Source: Mugil cephalus (Eukaryota; Chordata; Actinopteri; Mugiliformes; Mugilidae). From it: a DNA stretch of 64,000 nucleotides. The notes beneath the pieces are model-generated. The model saw only the letters and a program-made list of their open reading frames with translations. It ran no database searches and was not told where the DNA came from. The stretch covers positions 13,791,668 to 13,855,667 of the forward strand of contig NC_061777.1 of the NCBI RefSeq assembly GCF_022458985.1, written 5' to 3'. A program made the position numbers and the translations under genes. Below, in pieces: positions 13,701 to 25,026 of this stretch; positions within the stretch are counted from its first letter, which is position 1; each line of letters starts with the position of its first letter.

Positions 13701-16700
13701 CTTTCAGTCAGCCCTTACAAACACATTACATGACACCTCTCAATGAAGTGTGTTCAATCCTCTTCCTTCTGAGTTATTTAATATAAAAGTGGTGTGTAAG
13801 TCAAGTGTTGATTTATCGCATGTCAACAGTGTTACTACAGTATAATTATAAATAACTTTAGAATAAATAATATTTAGAGGAATATTTCCATAAAAACGCC
13901 ATATTTTGATTGGATGTAGGCGGCCATGTTGATTTTAGGTCTGAAAACAACCCAAATGTCAACTATGTTAAACTCAAAAAGTCCCACCTTTGTACATTGA
14001 CCCAGTTAGTAACTTATATGACCATGTCACTGTGAACTGTTCCAACATCGTGGGACCCAACAAGGGCTATAGACGCTCATTGACAACATGACAAAGGAAT
14101 GTAACACAAAACTCGCCGTTTACAGCTTCAAATTGCAGTAAATGTACATAAATACATCCTCAAAGAGTATTTTACTGTGTCTAAGCTGCAGATATTGGAG
14201 CAACAGGAAAGAAAAATATCTTTATCAAACAATTTCTATACGTCAACCTCACTGTGTCGCACTTTTTTTTCTCTTTCTTTTCTTACAGTTACTAGGAAAT
14301 GACCAAGCTCTGCGTCCAGCTGAATGTTTTGTGGACAAACCAGGACCTGCAAATATGTGGGTTAACTGACGGAGCGGCTGCTGAAACGGACAAAGCTGCC
14401 AGCTGTTGCCGCGACTTGCCAAATGACTCTGCCGGCGCCGTATTCCCATCACGCCGTTAAGACTTGTAGGTCAGTCTTTACAGCAATATGAGCAGCGACG
14501 TTTTAAAAGGAGCTTTTGATTCCAAACACCGGCCCATCCACTCCGACCTGTCACGTGACTTCAGACTTTAATCAGCACGTTTAGCAAACAGAGGCGGAGG
14601 TGTTAAAAAAATCACAACATTATCTGTGAGTCAAAGAAGATTCGCCCTGCGCACACAGAGAAGTCGCCGCGGTGAGAACGGGGGACACTTGAGGTAACGC
14701 AAACAATAATGGCCTCCTTTAATCGTCCCAGAAGTTTCATCCTCAGCGCTACATACGCTGGATTTAAGCACTAATCTGCCTAAGCTAAATGTCTGGAACA
14801 CGCTTATCAACGAGGCAGCCTCCGTCCTCCACACCTCGACTGCAAACATCTGCTACAGCGCTGGGGCGTGCGGCACAAACCGACGTCATCGCACAGCCTG
14901 CTGGAGGAACCTAATGAAGCCACAGACGAGATCCGTTTTGGCTAAATGGTGCGTGTTGTTGCTTCTCACCTGCATGTTTGTGATGAGGATGTGCTTTCTG
15001 GCCCTGGTGGCTGCTTCCCTGCTGCAGGAAGAGAGCAGCACCCTTCACCATGAAGAAGCTCTCGCTCAGGCTGCAAACACACACACACACACACGGGAGA
15101 AACGAGGTTAACAGTCGAGTAAAATAGCACCGGCTCGCTTATTTAACAACTGCTGGGAAGGAAGGAAAATACAATTTATAGTTCGAAACAAGGTGGTTCG
15201 GTTCAGTTAGACGCACGCGGCAAGAGGAGCGTAAATCACTGTCTGCTGCTGGCGTACGATCCTCAACAGCTGAGTGGAAAAGCCCAGCTGCCACGTTACC
15301 GGAGCAGAATCAAGCGCCGTGAATCAAGCTTTGATCCCGGCTGCTTACCTGCGATTTTTTAATTTATTTTTTTTCCTGCTGCACGGGCTCGGTTCAGATT
15401 TGTCAAACTTGTCAAGGCCTCCGCCGGCTGGGTCTAATGCAACCCAGACCTGAATAACTGTCCTAACCGCGGCTGTTTGCAGCGCTAAACGTTCACTAAG
15501 ACTAGGAAAAAAAAGAAAAGAAAAGCAGCAATTACCGCTTCACACCTGCCTGTAAAAAAAATCCTGACTTTTTTTCAGGTTAACCCGTGGAGCTGTCAAC
15601 AGATGACACAAGTAGGGAACAGCAATAAAAGTAAGTGAGGTGTTTCCTCCGGGCTGAATTCAATCATTCCATTTCACTGGAGAACAATGCGAGAGCGTTC
15701 ATAAATCTACCTGGCAGCAGGGTGGGACGCAGGCACAGTGTATTCAGCGTGTGCAGTCTGGCAAACGAGGGCATCGTTAGAGAAGTGAAGAAGTGATGAG
15801 TGACAGGATCAAAACAACAACCAAACGGGTACTTACAACAAACCTGTCTCCATACAGGTATCATGAAGTCATGGCGCAACGTCAGTATTTCTGGTTATCG
15901 GACTAGTAGTAGTTTCTGCCAATTATAACAAACCAGTTTGTGCTACTACTGTGTTAAAAATCAGTATGGCCCTGTACTATCTAATGCATAGGTTTTCAAC
16001 AGGGGTCCGTGGATGTACTGCAAAATCTTTGGTTGATTAGACATTTTTTATGCATTTTTTTTTTTATTTTCCCCCCAAAAATAATATATTTTTTTAAAAT
16101 ACACATTAACATGAATCCAACATATTTTAGTTCAGCCCTTCACTCATTCAGGGCACTGTTCCCCACACTAGACCTGTCAATCAAAGCTTCCTGTACACAC
16201 TGTACACTGCTGATTATATATTATATATACAGAATCAGATGTTCACTCTATTATTGCACGTTTGAAATAATGTATATTTCTAAATAGCACTAGGCCGAGT
16301 TTAACATAGAGCACATACAGTAGGTAGGGGGTCCCCACCTAGTATCTCCTTCAGTTTGGGGGTCCTTGGACCTCTGATCTAATGGAAAATCCCGATTAGT
16401 GAGATCATGAACTTATATATACATATATATATAAATAAAACATTGCTCATACATATCCAACAACCAATGACTAAATGCCTCATGCTTTAATGCACGTCCT
16501 TCCTCAACAACTACAGCTCACTTCTAACATCCAGCTCCCTCAACCATCTCTCTCTGATCAGGCCTTTTAAAAGCCCACGTACAGAGGAGCAGGCCCGGCA
16601 CAAACACACGATTTTGTGGGAACAATGGATTTTGTTCACCTCACAATAAATTCCGGCCGCCCCCAGCACTGCAGAAAAAAAAAAAAGAGAAAGATTCAGT

Positions 16701-19700
16701 GACAAAGCCCGGGGGTGGACACTTCTCAACAAGAGCTTTTGTCCTTCTTGTTGGTAGATTTTTGTTTCTCACTGTTGGAGATTTATGAGTCTGACAGGAG
16801 GGTCTGTGGTCGGCGAATATTAGATAATATAAGGGCAAAGTTGTCAACGTGAAGGCATGAAAGTTTGCTATTCCAACTCCAAGTAAACTCCAAGTCGTCA
16901 TCTGATATACCTGATCATTTCAAGGCGATAAAAAACAAAACAAAACAAAAAAAATGTACTTGACAGCTGCAGTTTGAGAATGTGTGAAGCTCGTGCACAC
17001 GTGTAAATCTGGAGTCGTCCCTATACTTCGCAGGCCATCCTCAGACATCCTAATTGGACAGCCGCGACTCCACTGTCTCTTGCCCCGACGGCACCCTGCT
17101 ATCAGCCTCTCCACAAACACTAGGGCTAAAAATACATCTGGTATCAAAGCAAACAAAGACCGAGAGAAAAACGCCTGCCAGATTCAGCATGATTTTAACC
17201 TACAGTACCTATAACCCATTTACAGAAAGACACGAGGAATCGGATCCAGTCCCGTTTGACAGTCACGTGAAATACAGACAATAACGTGCACAATTGAATC
17301 TAATCTATCATTCAATTATATCTTTATTTTGATTGTGATCTGTTATCGCATATCAGCTGGACAAACCCAGAGACTAATTTAATTACGTGGCTTAAATACT
17401 ACAACACAAGAGTACGTTGTAAAACCACCCAGCCGACATCCAATGGCCCGCTGCTAATAAGTAAATAAAAAGTTACGATACGGCTGCAAATGAAATTAAA
17501 ACTGCTTGGAAACCTCTCAGAAGCCGTGCCACCGAGCTCAGAGTGTTTCTTCTCAAACGCGATCAGTCCAGGACCTTGTTCAAACAGCTGTTCAAACACC
17601 ACGTAAGAAGGCAAACTAAACTCACATGCGGTTAATCTCACTCTGGGTCAACACGGCGTTCTCCACAAAATAGGGCAGCATCTTCATCACGGCGTCCTGA
17701 ATGGGCTCCACCACCAGATGCATCCTGCTGACCTCAACGAAACGCGGGCCTCTCTCTCTCTCCGGCGCCGGCTACCCGCTCTTCATCGGCCTCCACAAAA
17801 CGGTGCGAAGGAAGAGAAATAACTTCGGATCTCGGCCGCTGCTTTGAGTGACAGACTGACTGACAGTCTGTAACTCGTCTGTGCTGCTCCGTGGAGAAGT
17901 GCCGTCTGTTCAGATGCCACTCCCTCCCCCCGGTTGCCTCCTCCTCCTCTTCCTCCTCCTCCTCCTCCTCCTCCCTCGACGGAGCGTCTCAGTGTGCGAG
18001 TCGGTCTCCTGCTCGCAGGGACACACTGCAGCCTCCACCCGCTGCCTCAGGCCAAAACAACCAGTCTCCCCCATCCCTCTGTCTGCGTTATCGCAATAGT
18101 CTGCAGCACAGGTCTGTGAGCTGCATCCAAAAGATTCCTGGGTGATTTATTCTCTTTGTTCATCCGGCCGCATTTAATTAAGTGCAACAGGTTTCCCTTT
18201 AAACCAGCGCAAAACATTTCCATGATCTTATGTTGCTTAAACCGTTTCCCCCCCAAACAAAGTACGCCTTTCTCTCTTACCCCTGAGAAGGAGAAGGAAA
18301 AAAAAAAAAAAAAAAACTTGGCAGACAACAAGCAGACAGAGGAGTTTTGGCCCTAAAGTCCTAAAGGGACGTCTCCATGTGCATGCCACATTGGGGGTCA
18401 ACAGAATCCAAGGCAGTGCTTCCAGGGAGCTTAACGCACGGGCCAAGCATGGGGTGGGAAGGGCAGCGGGAACTGGCGCTGCCCCAAGGCTCCCAAATCT
18501 CATTACGCTCAGGCTTATAAAGGAGGGATTATCTTGTCCCTCTCCTTCAAGTGGCCAGCGCTGGCTGCCAATCACCCGTCACGTGTACCGCAAACCGCGT
18601 TAGATTATTCTGAGGTCGTGAAAGCAAAAGAAATATCTTCTGGACGCATCTGCAACCGGAGGGACTGTTCTCCTAAGCGCTGAAAGAAGCTAAAATACAG
18701 TATAACACGTAATAGCTGCAGTCTACACAAAATTCTGCAGATGTTTGGGAGGTGAAATCTTTCTTTTGCAACTTTCCCCCACACATAGAGTTACGGTTCC
18801 CACACACACACACACACACTCTGTTAACCTGGATCTGCTGACAGCTGTGAATAATAGCCCTGTGACACAGATAACAAGATAGCCCTCCTATTCCCCTTAA
18901 CAATAGCCCCAGCGTCTGTCACACCTGGCCACTGGCAGGTGCTGCCCTCTGCGAGCCCGGTGCAGGTTTACCGACGTCACGGGTGGAAACTTGGACAGCC
19001 TCGATGAGTCAGGAGCAGGTACTGCAGCGAGGGAGGGACGTGCGCGCAGGAATTTCCTCTGCATTTGAGGTCAAGCTTCAGGAGCAACAGGTTGCGAGGG
19101 CTGCACGTCTCAGAGCTGAGGTTTACAGTGGTTTGCTGCTGCAAAAAGCACCCAGGTGGACTGCACCAGATTAAACCGAGGACTCACTACAAAGAGGCTA
19201 CACACGGGCTCTAACTAGGGTGGTTTATTCATGGTGTTCTTAGAGAGCGCACACCAGCACAGTGAGGGGAAAAAAAAAAAAAAAAAAGACTTCTCTTGGG
19301 GATATTGGTTGCATAATGCTGGCATTTTTCTCACTGACACAACAGAAAGGGGTAGAAAGAAAGAGGGAGGGAGGGAGGCGGAGCCGAACTCCCCAGGTAT
19401 CAGTGGAGACGTGGACGGGCTGAGCAGCATCATTCAATAAAGGCCTGAAGCTGGTATTTACTTTATACTTTATTCTCTCTCCTATGTATACGTGTCCTAT
19501 CGATCAGGCATAACATTATGACCACCTTCCTAATATCGTGTAGGTCTCCCTTGTGTCTCCAAAACAGTTGTGACTCATCAGTCAATGGACATGGACCTTC
19601 TGAGGGTGTCTGTGGTGACTGGTAACAGGATGTTGTTAGTGGGGGCGGGGGGTCTTTGGGTCCTATGAGTTGAGGGGAGGGGCCTCTGTAGATCAGGTTT

Positions 19701-22700
19701 GTTCCTGTCCAACCCAGAGACAGTTTATCAGTTTGGTATCTAGTGAATTTGGAGGCCAGGTCAACACCTCGTGCTGTTTTTCATGTTTTTTTGAGCAGTT
19801 CCTAAACCAATTTTGTGTGTGCACCATCAAGGTGCACGTCTAAGTTACATCCACACCAACGCCAGGTATAAAAGTTTCCCAGCAGAACAGTGCACGATCA
19901 CAAGACGCTCAACGTTATTCACTCCTCCTGTCGGTGGTCATAATGTTATGCCACATACACCACCAGTCTTGATAAATGTGCCATTTAATTCAGAAAGCGA
20001 AGCGCCGAGTTAAAACGGACCTCGCGTTAAAAGCATGAGTTTGTGGAGCTCATAATCTGTTGATCCCTTATCTCACCCTCTGTGCTGAATCCCTCCTTCT
20101 CACTCCAAACACTACTCGCTAAACACACACACACACACACGCACATTTTTGTCCAATTCCGTGCCTTGCCCAACACCGCTGTGTACAAGGTGGTAAAATG
20201 AAATCATTACTTGGTTTGGTGCCACCGACACCTGCGCCATGTTTACGTTGGCCTTCGTGAACCCCTCGGGCTTGTCATCACGGCAGAGGTCAGCCAGGAA
20301 CACGCAGCACAAACACTCCCCCTTTGGCAGACGCACATCTGTCCGTCAGCACATGTAAGTACAAATCTAGAGCACCAGATCAGCACATCCTGATCTAAAG
20401 AGAGGCATTCCTGTCAAACGTAAGACACCTTAATGCAACAAGGGCGAATTTATTGGCAGATTCAGTTACGTAACGTGGCTCATGGGCTCCTCGAAAAAAT
20501 GGAAGAAATCTCGCGGCAAGTCGGGGCTCGCATCGCCGCATAGATCATTCCCACACACATACGTTGCTTGGGGACACTGCATATCTTTGCTGTTGAAGAA
20601 GCTAAACTCTGACGCATTTTTTTATCTAAAGGTCGTAAGTGTTGTAAGTATCTTTAATTTCTTAACGTCAAATCTGTGAAAACACTATATGTTCACGTCA
20701 GGATAAAACTGTCAATATGAACGACACATGAAGACAGATCGAGTCAGTGTTATCACAAGTCAGCGTTAACCATGGGGCCGAATGAAAAGCAGACTACTGC
20801 TAAAGTTATTTGTACTGATGCGATCTGGGGTCTGCAAACGTCCAAAGCCCGACATTACAGAACATACGGGATGAACGTCGAGTAGAACGGACACAAAACA
20901 AAGCAAGAGCTTTTACACGAGTTGTTAAAGAGCGACTGCATTTCAGCGTGCTATGTTATTGGGATGTAAGTGCCTATAATTTGCACAAATCTGAAGAACA
21001 TTTCACTTGAGGTACTAGTTTTCTATATCTAAAAGAACATAATTACACAGTAAATATTTGAGCTGCGTACCACGGGACATTTGCTTAGCTCATAATAAAA
21101 GTCAAAAGACAAATTTGAAGGTCTTCCCAACCTCCTTTGACAATGACTCTCACACAGCCCCAGGGGCTCCGTCGCAGCTTTTGGCAGAAAAGTGACTTTA
21201 CCATTTAACACGATTTCTAAAGCACTAATCTCATAACCAAACCGAACAAAGCCCTGCATGCTCGGACTGCCACTATTTTCAGAACTGAACGCGCAAAACA
21301 CAAGCTACTGGAGCCAAGTGGTTTCTTGAAATCATTCTCTTGGATCTAAAATTGTCACAGTATCGGTAGCGCACAAAGACATTCGGGGCTGAAAAAGCAC
21401 CTACATGCACAGGACCTGAACATGACTCATCCGTGACCGGGACAATGGCGTTTCTTTCCAGACGTTGCAGGGCATGAAAGATTTCTTTATAATCGCTCTC
21501 TTTCCGCCACCAAATTCTACACGCATGGTATAGCACAGCAGTGCCTCTTTTGTGCGGAGGATCCGCAATCGCAAGAAGAACAAAGTGGACGTTTTGACTC
21601 GGTGAACGACTGAAACAGTCAAGTGCCGTGTGTGTAATCAGCTTTCCGACAATTCTCTGTTAAAAAACGCTGTTGAAAAAGCCAAGTGACTCAACGGATG
21701 ATTCACAGTTCAAGAACAAGTTCATCAATCCCGGAGCTGATAAATATACATACGCGCTTGTAAACATGTTACTTGAGAGACTACTGAGAATAACATACAG
21801 CTATTAGGATCCGATGACTCCGCTAACAAGACAGACAGACAGGTGTTTTACAATAGCGCCGATCCGTTGCTCTCATTTCGTGATGCCAGATAGTCTGCCG
21901 CCACCACAGACTTTACAGAATGACTCAAAGACAGATGCAGTCGGTCCGACGATAACATCTGTGCGGGAAACGCCGTCTGCTTTGTAGGGCTAAACTACAC
22001 TCAAAGTAAACTCACCTCTGATTTATTCGGCGTTCATCTTCACTCCCGAAATCCTGCAAGACAGATAACAGGGAAAAATGAATACAACGCAAGACGAAGC
22101 CGTTCCTACTGCAACATTAACACTTAGCCTAAAGGCTCCAGCTTCCTCCATGTCTACGCCCCCCTTTTTATTAGCAAAACAGCCCTGACCCATCAAGACA
22201 TGGACTCCACTAGACCTCTGCGGTTACTGGCACCGAGACGTCAGCGGCAGATAGTCCTGTTCTGATAGTTAAAGTCCTGCAAGTTGGAAAGTGCCTCCAT
22301 GGATCAGACTCGTTCGACCTGCACATCCCACAGATGGTCTAGAAAACATGAGATCTGCAGAATTCGGAGGTTAAGTCAACACCTTGAACTCGTTACTGCG
22401 TTCTACAAAGCAGTCCTGAACCCTTTTTCCTCAAACTTTCCATCGTGAATAGCGTGAACATTTTCTGCAAAGTACACTGATGAGTGGATGTTTTTCCCCT
22501 GTCAGGGAAATCCTACAGCCGGCCATGTACAGCTGTACACGCAGCAAGGGGGATAAAGGGGCAGAAAAATGGGAAGTGCCGTTTAAAGGGAGAACGGAAT
22601 AAACTGATCCTGCAGGGATGTCGTGAAACAATGCAAGGCAAGACGAGGTAACCCTCAATTACCTTGCATTCGTATACTGTTAGGCGTGAACTGCCTCACG

Positions 22701-24043
22701 CCGGCGTCTCTTACGCTCCTGTTTACCTCTGCCTACAGCAGTACTCCTCCACTCCACTCCACCCCACCCCTCACAAGTAGATGACATCATGGCTGCAGCA
22801 CATTTCTGCAAGCTTTTATCCATCAAACCTCAATACGACCATGCAGCAGGACAAAACGCACAGGGACACAAATATAATTCTGTCCAAAAAAAGCAATGTA
22901 TTTGCACCAAGCAACAATGTTACTGCATTTAATCTTTCTATGGTCTTGGCTGATACGTGAAAACGAGTGGGACTTCTGGCACACTTGCTTTCGACCAAAC
23001 ACAAATCAATCTCAAACACTTGGGTTGTAAATAAAAGCAGGTATAGATGCCAAGCCTCTCATCCAAAGCGGAACAAGGTGAGCTTTTCTGTTTATAGCTG
23101 GTAATCAGCGCCCCCACCTGGCAACTAATAACTCCACTTCGACACAGTGAAGGGAACTTATTTGACAAATCAGACAATTCATTTTTACTTGCTGCTAGTG
23201 ACCAGAAAACAAGAAAACTCAAACTGTTTGGCAAACGAGAGATATAAACGGGAGCTGTCTTTTTTCACCCCCCGTGTGGTTGTTTTGCGGTCTGTAAATC
23301 CCAGATTCTCCTACATGTAGCGGGAGCACCAACAATACAAATCACCACTAATGGAAATGAAAGCAGCTCACAGATAATCCTGTTTGTAGTTGAATGAGTG
23401 TTTCTAATTAGCTTCGCCCTGGTAAATAAACGGTGCAGCTCAAGGCAGCGGCGGAATAAAACAACAAAATCTCAGCTTCGCTGTTGGCAAATACCTGTAA
23501 AATGTGTCAGCGGTGCCGTTTGCGTTGTTAGTGTTGTGTCAGACAGGCTGATTCAGTAAAACGACTCAATAAAAAACGTGGATATTCAATGTCAGCCAGT
23601 CACATCATAAACAGCTAGCGCTAGCCGCGGCTTATGTCATTCATAAGGCACTTGTCCAACAAAGAACACTAGCACTTTAAAAATTGGCCTCTAACAAATA
23701 TAACGAGTGCAGTTTATTTCTAAGTATGCCCATATGTGACAGACACACTGACATGTGTGTTGTTGTAGCAGTAGTAGTGGTAGTAGTAGTAGTAGTAGTA
23801 GTAGCCAGTCGATTGCTAGATAGCATTAGCTACCAGCCTAGCACAACACGTTAACTAGCGGTGCTAATTTAGCTTCAATCAGGGGGTGGGGGGGCCTTCC
23901 TCCGCCAACATCCCCCTCATCCTCGGTCTACACCGCTTCATCTCGGCCCGGGACAAACTGACCTCCCCCGCGGTCGTGGTCGCTGTGCTGGCGGTGGATG
24001 CGGCGCTCGGGGTCGGGGACCGCTGCAGAGTAACCAACGCCAT
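4762..24043 (-). CDS. ssh1: Slingshot protein phosphatase 1 (14 coding exons)
   Basis: Cofilin/ADF phosphatase that promotes actin-filament turnover. Coding exons, minus strand: 24043-23963, 22053-22016, 15070-14970, 12217-12153, 11679-11558, 10530-10462, 10302-10237, 9960-9766, 9627-9534, 8921-8793, 8559-8513, 8397-8251, 6872-6672, 6553-4762. All phases join, giving 1048 aa, close to human SSH1 as recalled. The start is MALVTLQRSPTPSAAS, as in vertebrate SSH1/2. The N-terminal slingshot domain spans about residues 40-270. The dual-specificity phosphatase domain holds the CX5R signature HCKMGVSRS, with predicted catalytic Cys395 (exon 6872-6672). The large last exon encodes an acidic, low-complexity tail, then TRSSSSDSLRSVRGKPG and KRSNSLAKLG, which resemble the 14-3-3-binding serine sites of mammalian SSH1. 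SSH1 is favoured over SSH2 by the tail and by synteny with dao and svop. A family-specific tree was not possible. Confidence 0.93.
7363..7745. mobile_element. MITE-like DNA transposon copy in ssh1 intron
   Basis: Begins with 'cataacattatgaccaccttcc', the same end as the complete copy at 19507-19952, and shares internal blocks such as 'gaggccaggtcaacacc' and 'agtttcccagcagaacagtg'. It is located in the intron between the ssh1 exons at 8397-8251 and 6872-6672. The right terminal repeat is not clear. No transposase coding capacity. Confidence 0.65.
10619..11425. mobile_element. Non-autonomous repeat with 'ggggtccgtg' end
   Basis: Starts near 'cttcaacgggggtccgtgac' and ends near 'tttgaggatccttcg'. 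A second shorter copy lies at 15988-16385 with matching ends and middle ('gtttaatatagaaca' versus 'gtttaacatagagca'). The inverted 'ggggtcc' ends and AT-rich body resemble hAT-type MITEs of fish, but I cannot name the family. This copy includes an AAG-rich run near 10976-10999. Confidence 0.5.
12089..12110. repeat. GT dinucleotide microsatellite
   Basis: About eleven GT units in an ssh1 intron. Short CA runs of the same kind occur near 11190, 15082, 18805, 20127, 24166 and 24188. Confidence 0.9.
12361..12424. repeat. GCTGT pentanucleotide tandem repeat
   Basis: About a dozen copies of GCTGT in a row, degrading into GTGGT at the right edge, inside an ssh1 intron. A minus-strand frame across it reads a His-Ser-Thr-Ala-Gln repeat, an artefact of the tandem repeat. 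Confidence 0.9.
15988..16385. mobile_element. Second copy of the 'ggggtccgtg' repeat
   Basis: Begins 'ttttcaacaggggtccgtgg' and ends 'agtttgggggtccttggacc'. It shares internal sequence with 10619-11425, including 'acactagacctgtcaatc', 'agcttcctgt' and 'cacattaacatgaatccaac'. No open frame of note. It lies in an ssh1 intron. Confidence 0.5.
17626..17723 (-). other. ssh1: Candidate alternative first coding exon of ssh1
   Basis: The minus strand reads an open frame from an ATG at 17723 (MHLVVEPIQDAV...) for 32 codons plus two bases, then a strong donor (AT|GTGAGT) at 17625. Exon phase is 2, which is exactly what the shared ssh1 exon at 15070-14970 needs. That would give an Ile in place of the Ser at the junction, followed by LSESFFMVKG. 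Upstream (17740-17900) the DNA is CpG-containing and GC-rich, consistent with an internal promoter. I do not recognise the peptide as a known domain. It could instead be the first exon of an unrelated nested gene, but no further exon of such a gene was found. Confidence 0.5.
19507..19952. mobile_element. Complete MITE with 20-bp terminal inverted repeats
   Basis: The left end 'ggcataacattatgaccacc' (19507-19526) is the reverse complement of 'ggtggtcataatgttatgcc' (19933-19952). The element is about 446 bp and carries no transposase. The ends and internal phrases match a DNA transposon widespread in fish genomes, recalled as Tc1/mariner-type. Related fragments in this window lie at about 7363, 22170, 39541, 55290, 58283 and 62862. 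It lies in the ssh1 intron upstream of the 17.7-kb exon. Confidence 0.8.
22170..22440. mobile_element. Internal fragment of the same DNA transposon family
   Basis: Contains 'agccctgacccatcaagaca', 'tggactccactagacctctg', 'ggcaccgagacgtcagcgg' and 'cacatcccacagatgg'. I recall these phrases from the longer, transposase-bearing relatives of the 19507-19952 MITE. No terminal repeat survives and no open transposase frame remains. It lies in the intron just upstream of the 38-nt ssh1 exon 2. Confidence 0.55.
23764..23804. repeat. GTA trinucleotide repeat
   Basis: A run of GTA/GTG triplets in the first ssh1 intron, about 160 bp past the exon 1 donor. Confidence 0.85.
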
Positions 24044-24215
24044 GGCTGGAAGCTGAATCTGAATCTGAGGAGGAGGAGGAGGAGGAGGAGGATGAGGATG
24101 ATGATGATGATGCGCCGGCCGGCCCCTGTGGCCTGGTGAGCTGCAGCTAGCTGCTGAGCTAAGGACACACACACACATACATAAAACACACACACACACA
24201 CAAACTAGTGACTGG
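24044..24215 (-). promoter_or_regulatory. ssh1: ssh1 5'UTR and proximal promoter region
   Basis: The bases directly upstream of the ssh1 ATG hold a GAG/GAT trinucleotide run (24066-24112 on the plus strand, so a pyrimidine tract in the transcript), then GC-rich DNA and CA runs at about 24166-24202. No clear TATA box is visible. The region ends at a MITE, so about 180 bp separate the start codon from a transposon end. Confidence 0.4.
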
Positions 24216-24221
24216 AGGGTA

Positions 24222-25026
24222 GGGATGTACGTATCGATCGGGAAATGTCGATACTACCGATCTAGACGTTTTTTTTGTGTGTGGAATCGATCTCCTTACC
24301 AAAGTATCGACACCAAGTCAGCTTTCACAAGAAATATTAATATTTTTATGAATGACACCGACTCTGTAATTACTTCTGGAAAAAAAAAAAGTTATAAGCG
24401 TGAAAGAGAGGAAGCGCAGGGAAATGATCCCACACCTGAGACAGACCTCTGTGATGGACGCCCTTAAATTCAGAGAGGCAGATATATCAAGATATATGGT
24501 GAAAATACATCTCAGTGCCAATCACAGGCACGTATAGATCATGTCAAAGTGTTGTTTAAATGTTTCTTAACGAACGCATATAAATGTAAAATAATAGAAA
24601 ATATAAACTGTGACCTTTGTTGTCAAAATTCAAGGTAAATGGTCGATTTCTAACCTGAAGATCACTCTGTCTGGTCCAAAAAGAATTATATCAAGGTCAG
24701 AGCAAGAGTTCTTATTTTCATTTTTGCTTTAGAGAGATTTTTTTTAAACGTGATTAGCTCAGATTTCGAGTTGATTTGCACAGATTGTCTTTAATTGCTC
24801 TGATCAAAGTGAAGTCTGATGTTTGACAGCTTGTTTAATTCTTATACAAAGGTACAAAATAGACTTTTCATAATTACATTCGGAAATGTTCATTGTAAAA
24901 GTCATAATTTTCATATACACGAGAAGTCATGTAAGTATTGACATCGGTATCGCCATCGGGATATTATACTTGATATTACTTAGTATCGGATCGGGGGGGT
25001 AAAATAATGGTATCGTACATACCTAG
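24222..25026. mobile_element. hAT-like MITE directly upstream of ssh1
   Basis: The left end 'agggatgtacgtatcgatc' and right end 'atggtatcgtacatacct' are imperfect inverted repeats. Both termini are dense in TATCG motifs and the middle is AT-rich without coding capacity. The length, about 800 bp, and 'gggatgtacg' ends resemble non-autonomous hAT elements in fish. A clean 8-bp target duplication could not be identified. Confidence 0.6.

Noticed and set aside
23879-24199. Longer minus-strand frame extending upstream of the ssh1 MALVTL start
   Set aside because: The upstream part translates CA and GAG simple repeats. The family start is the internal Met at 24043.
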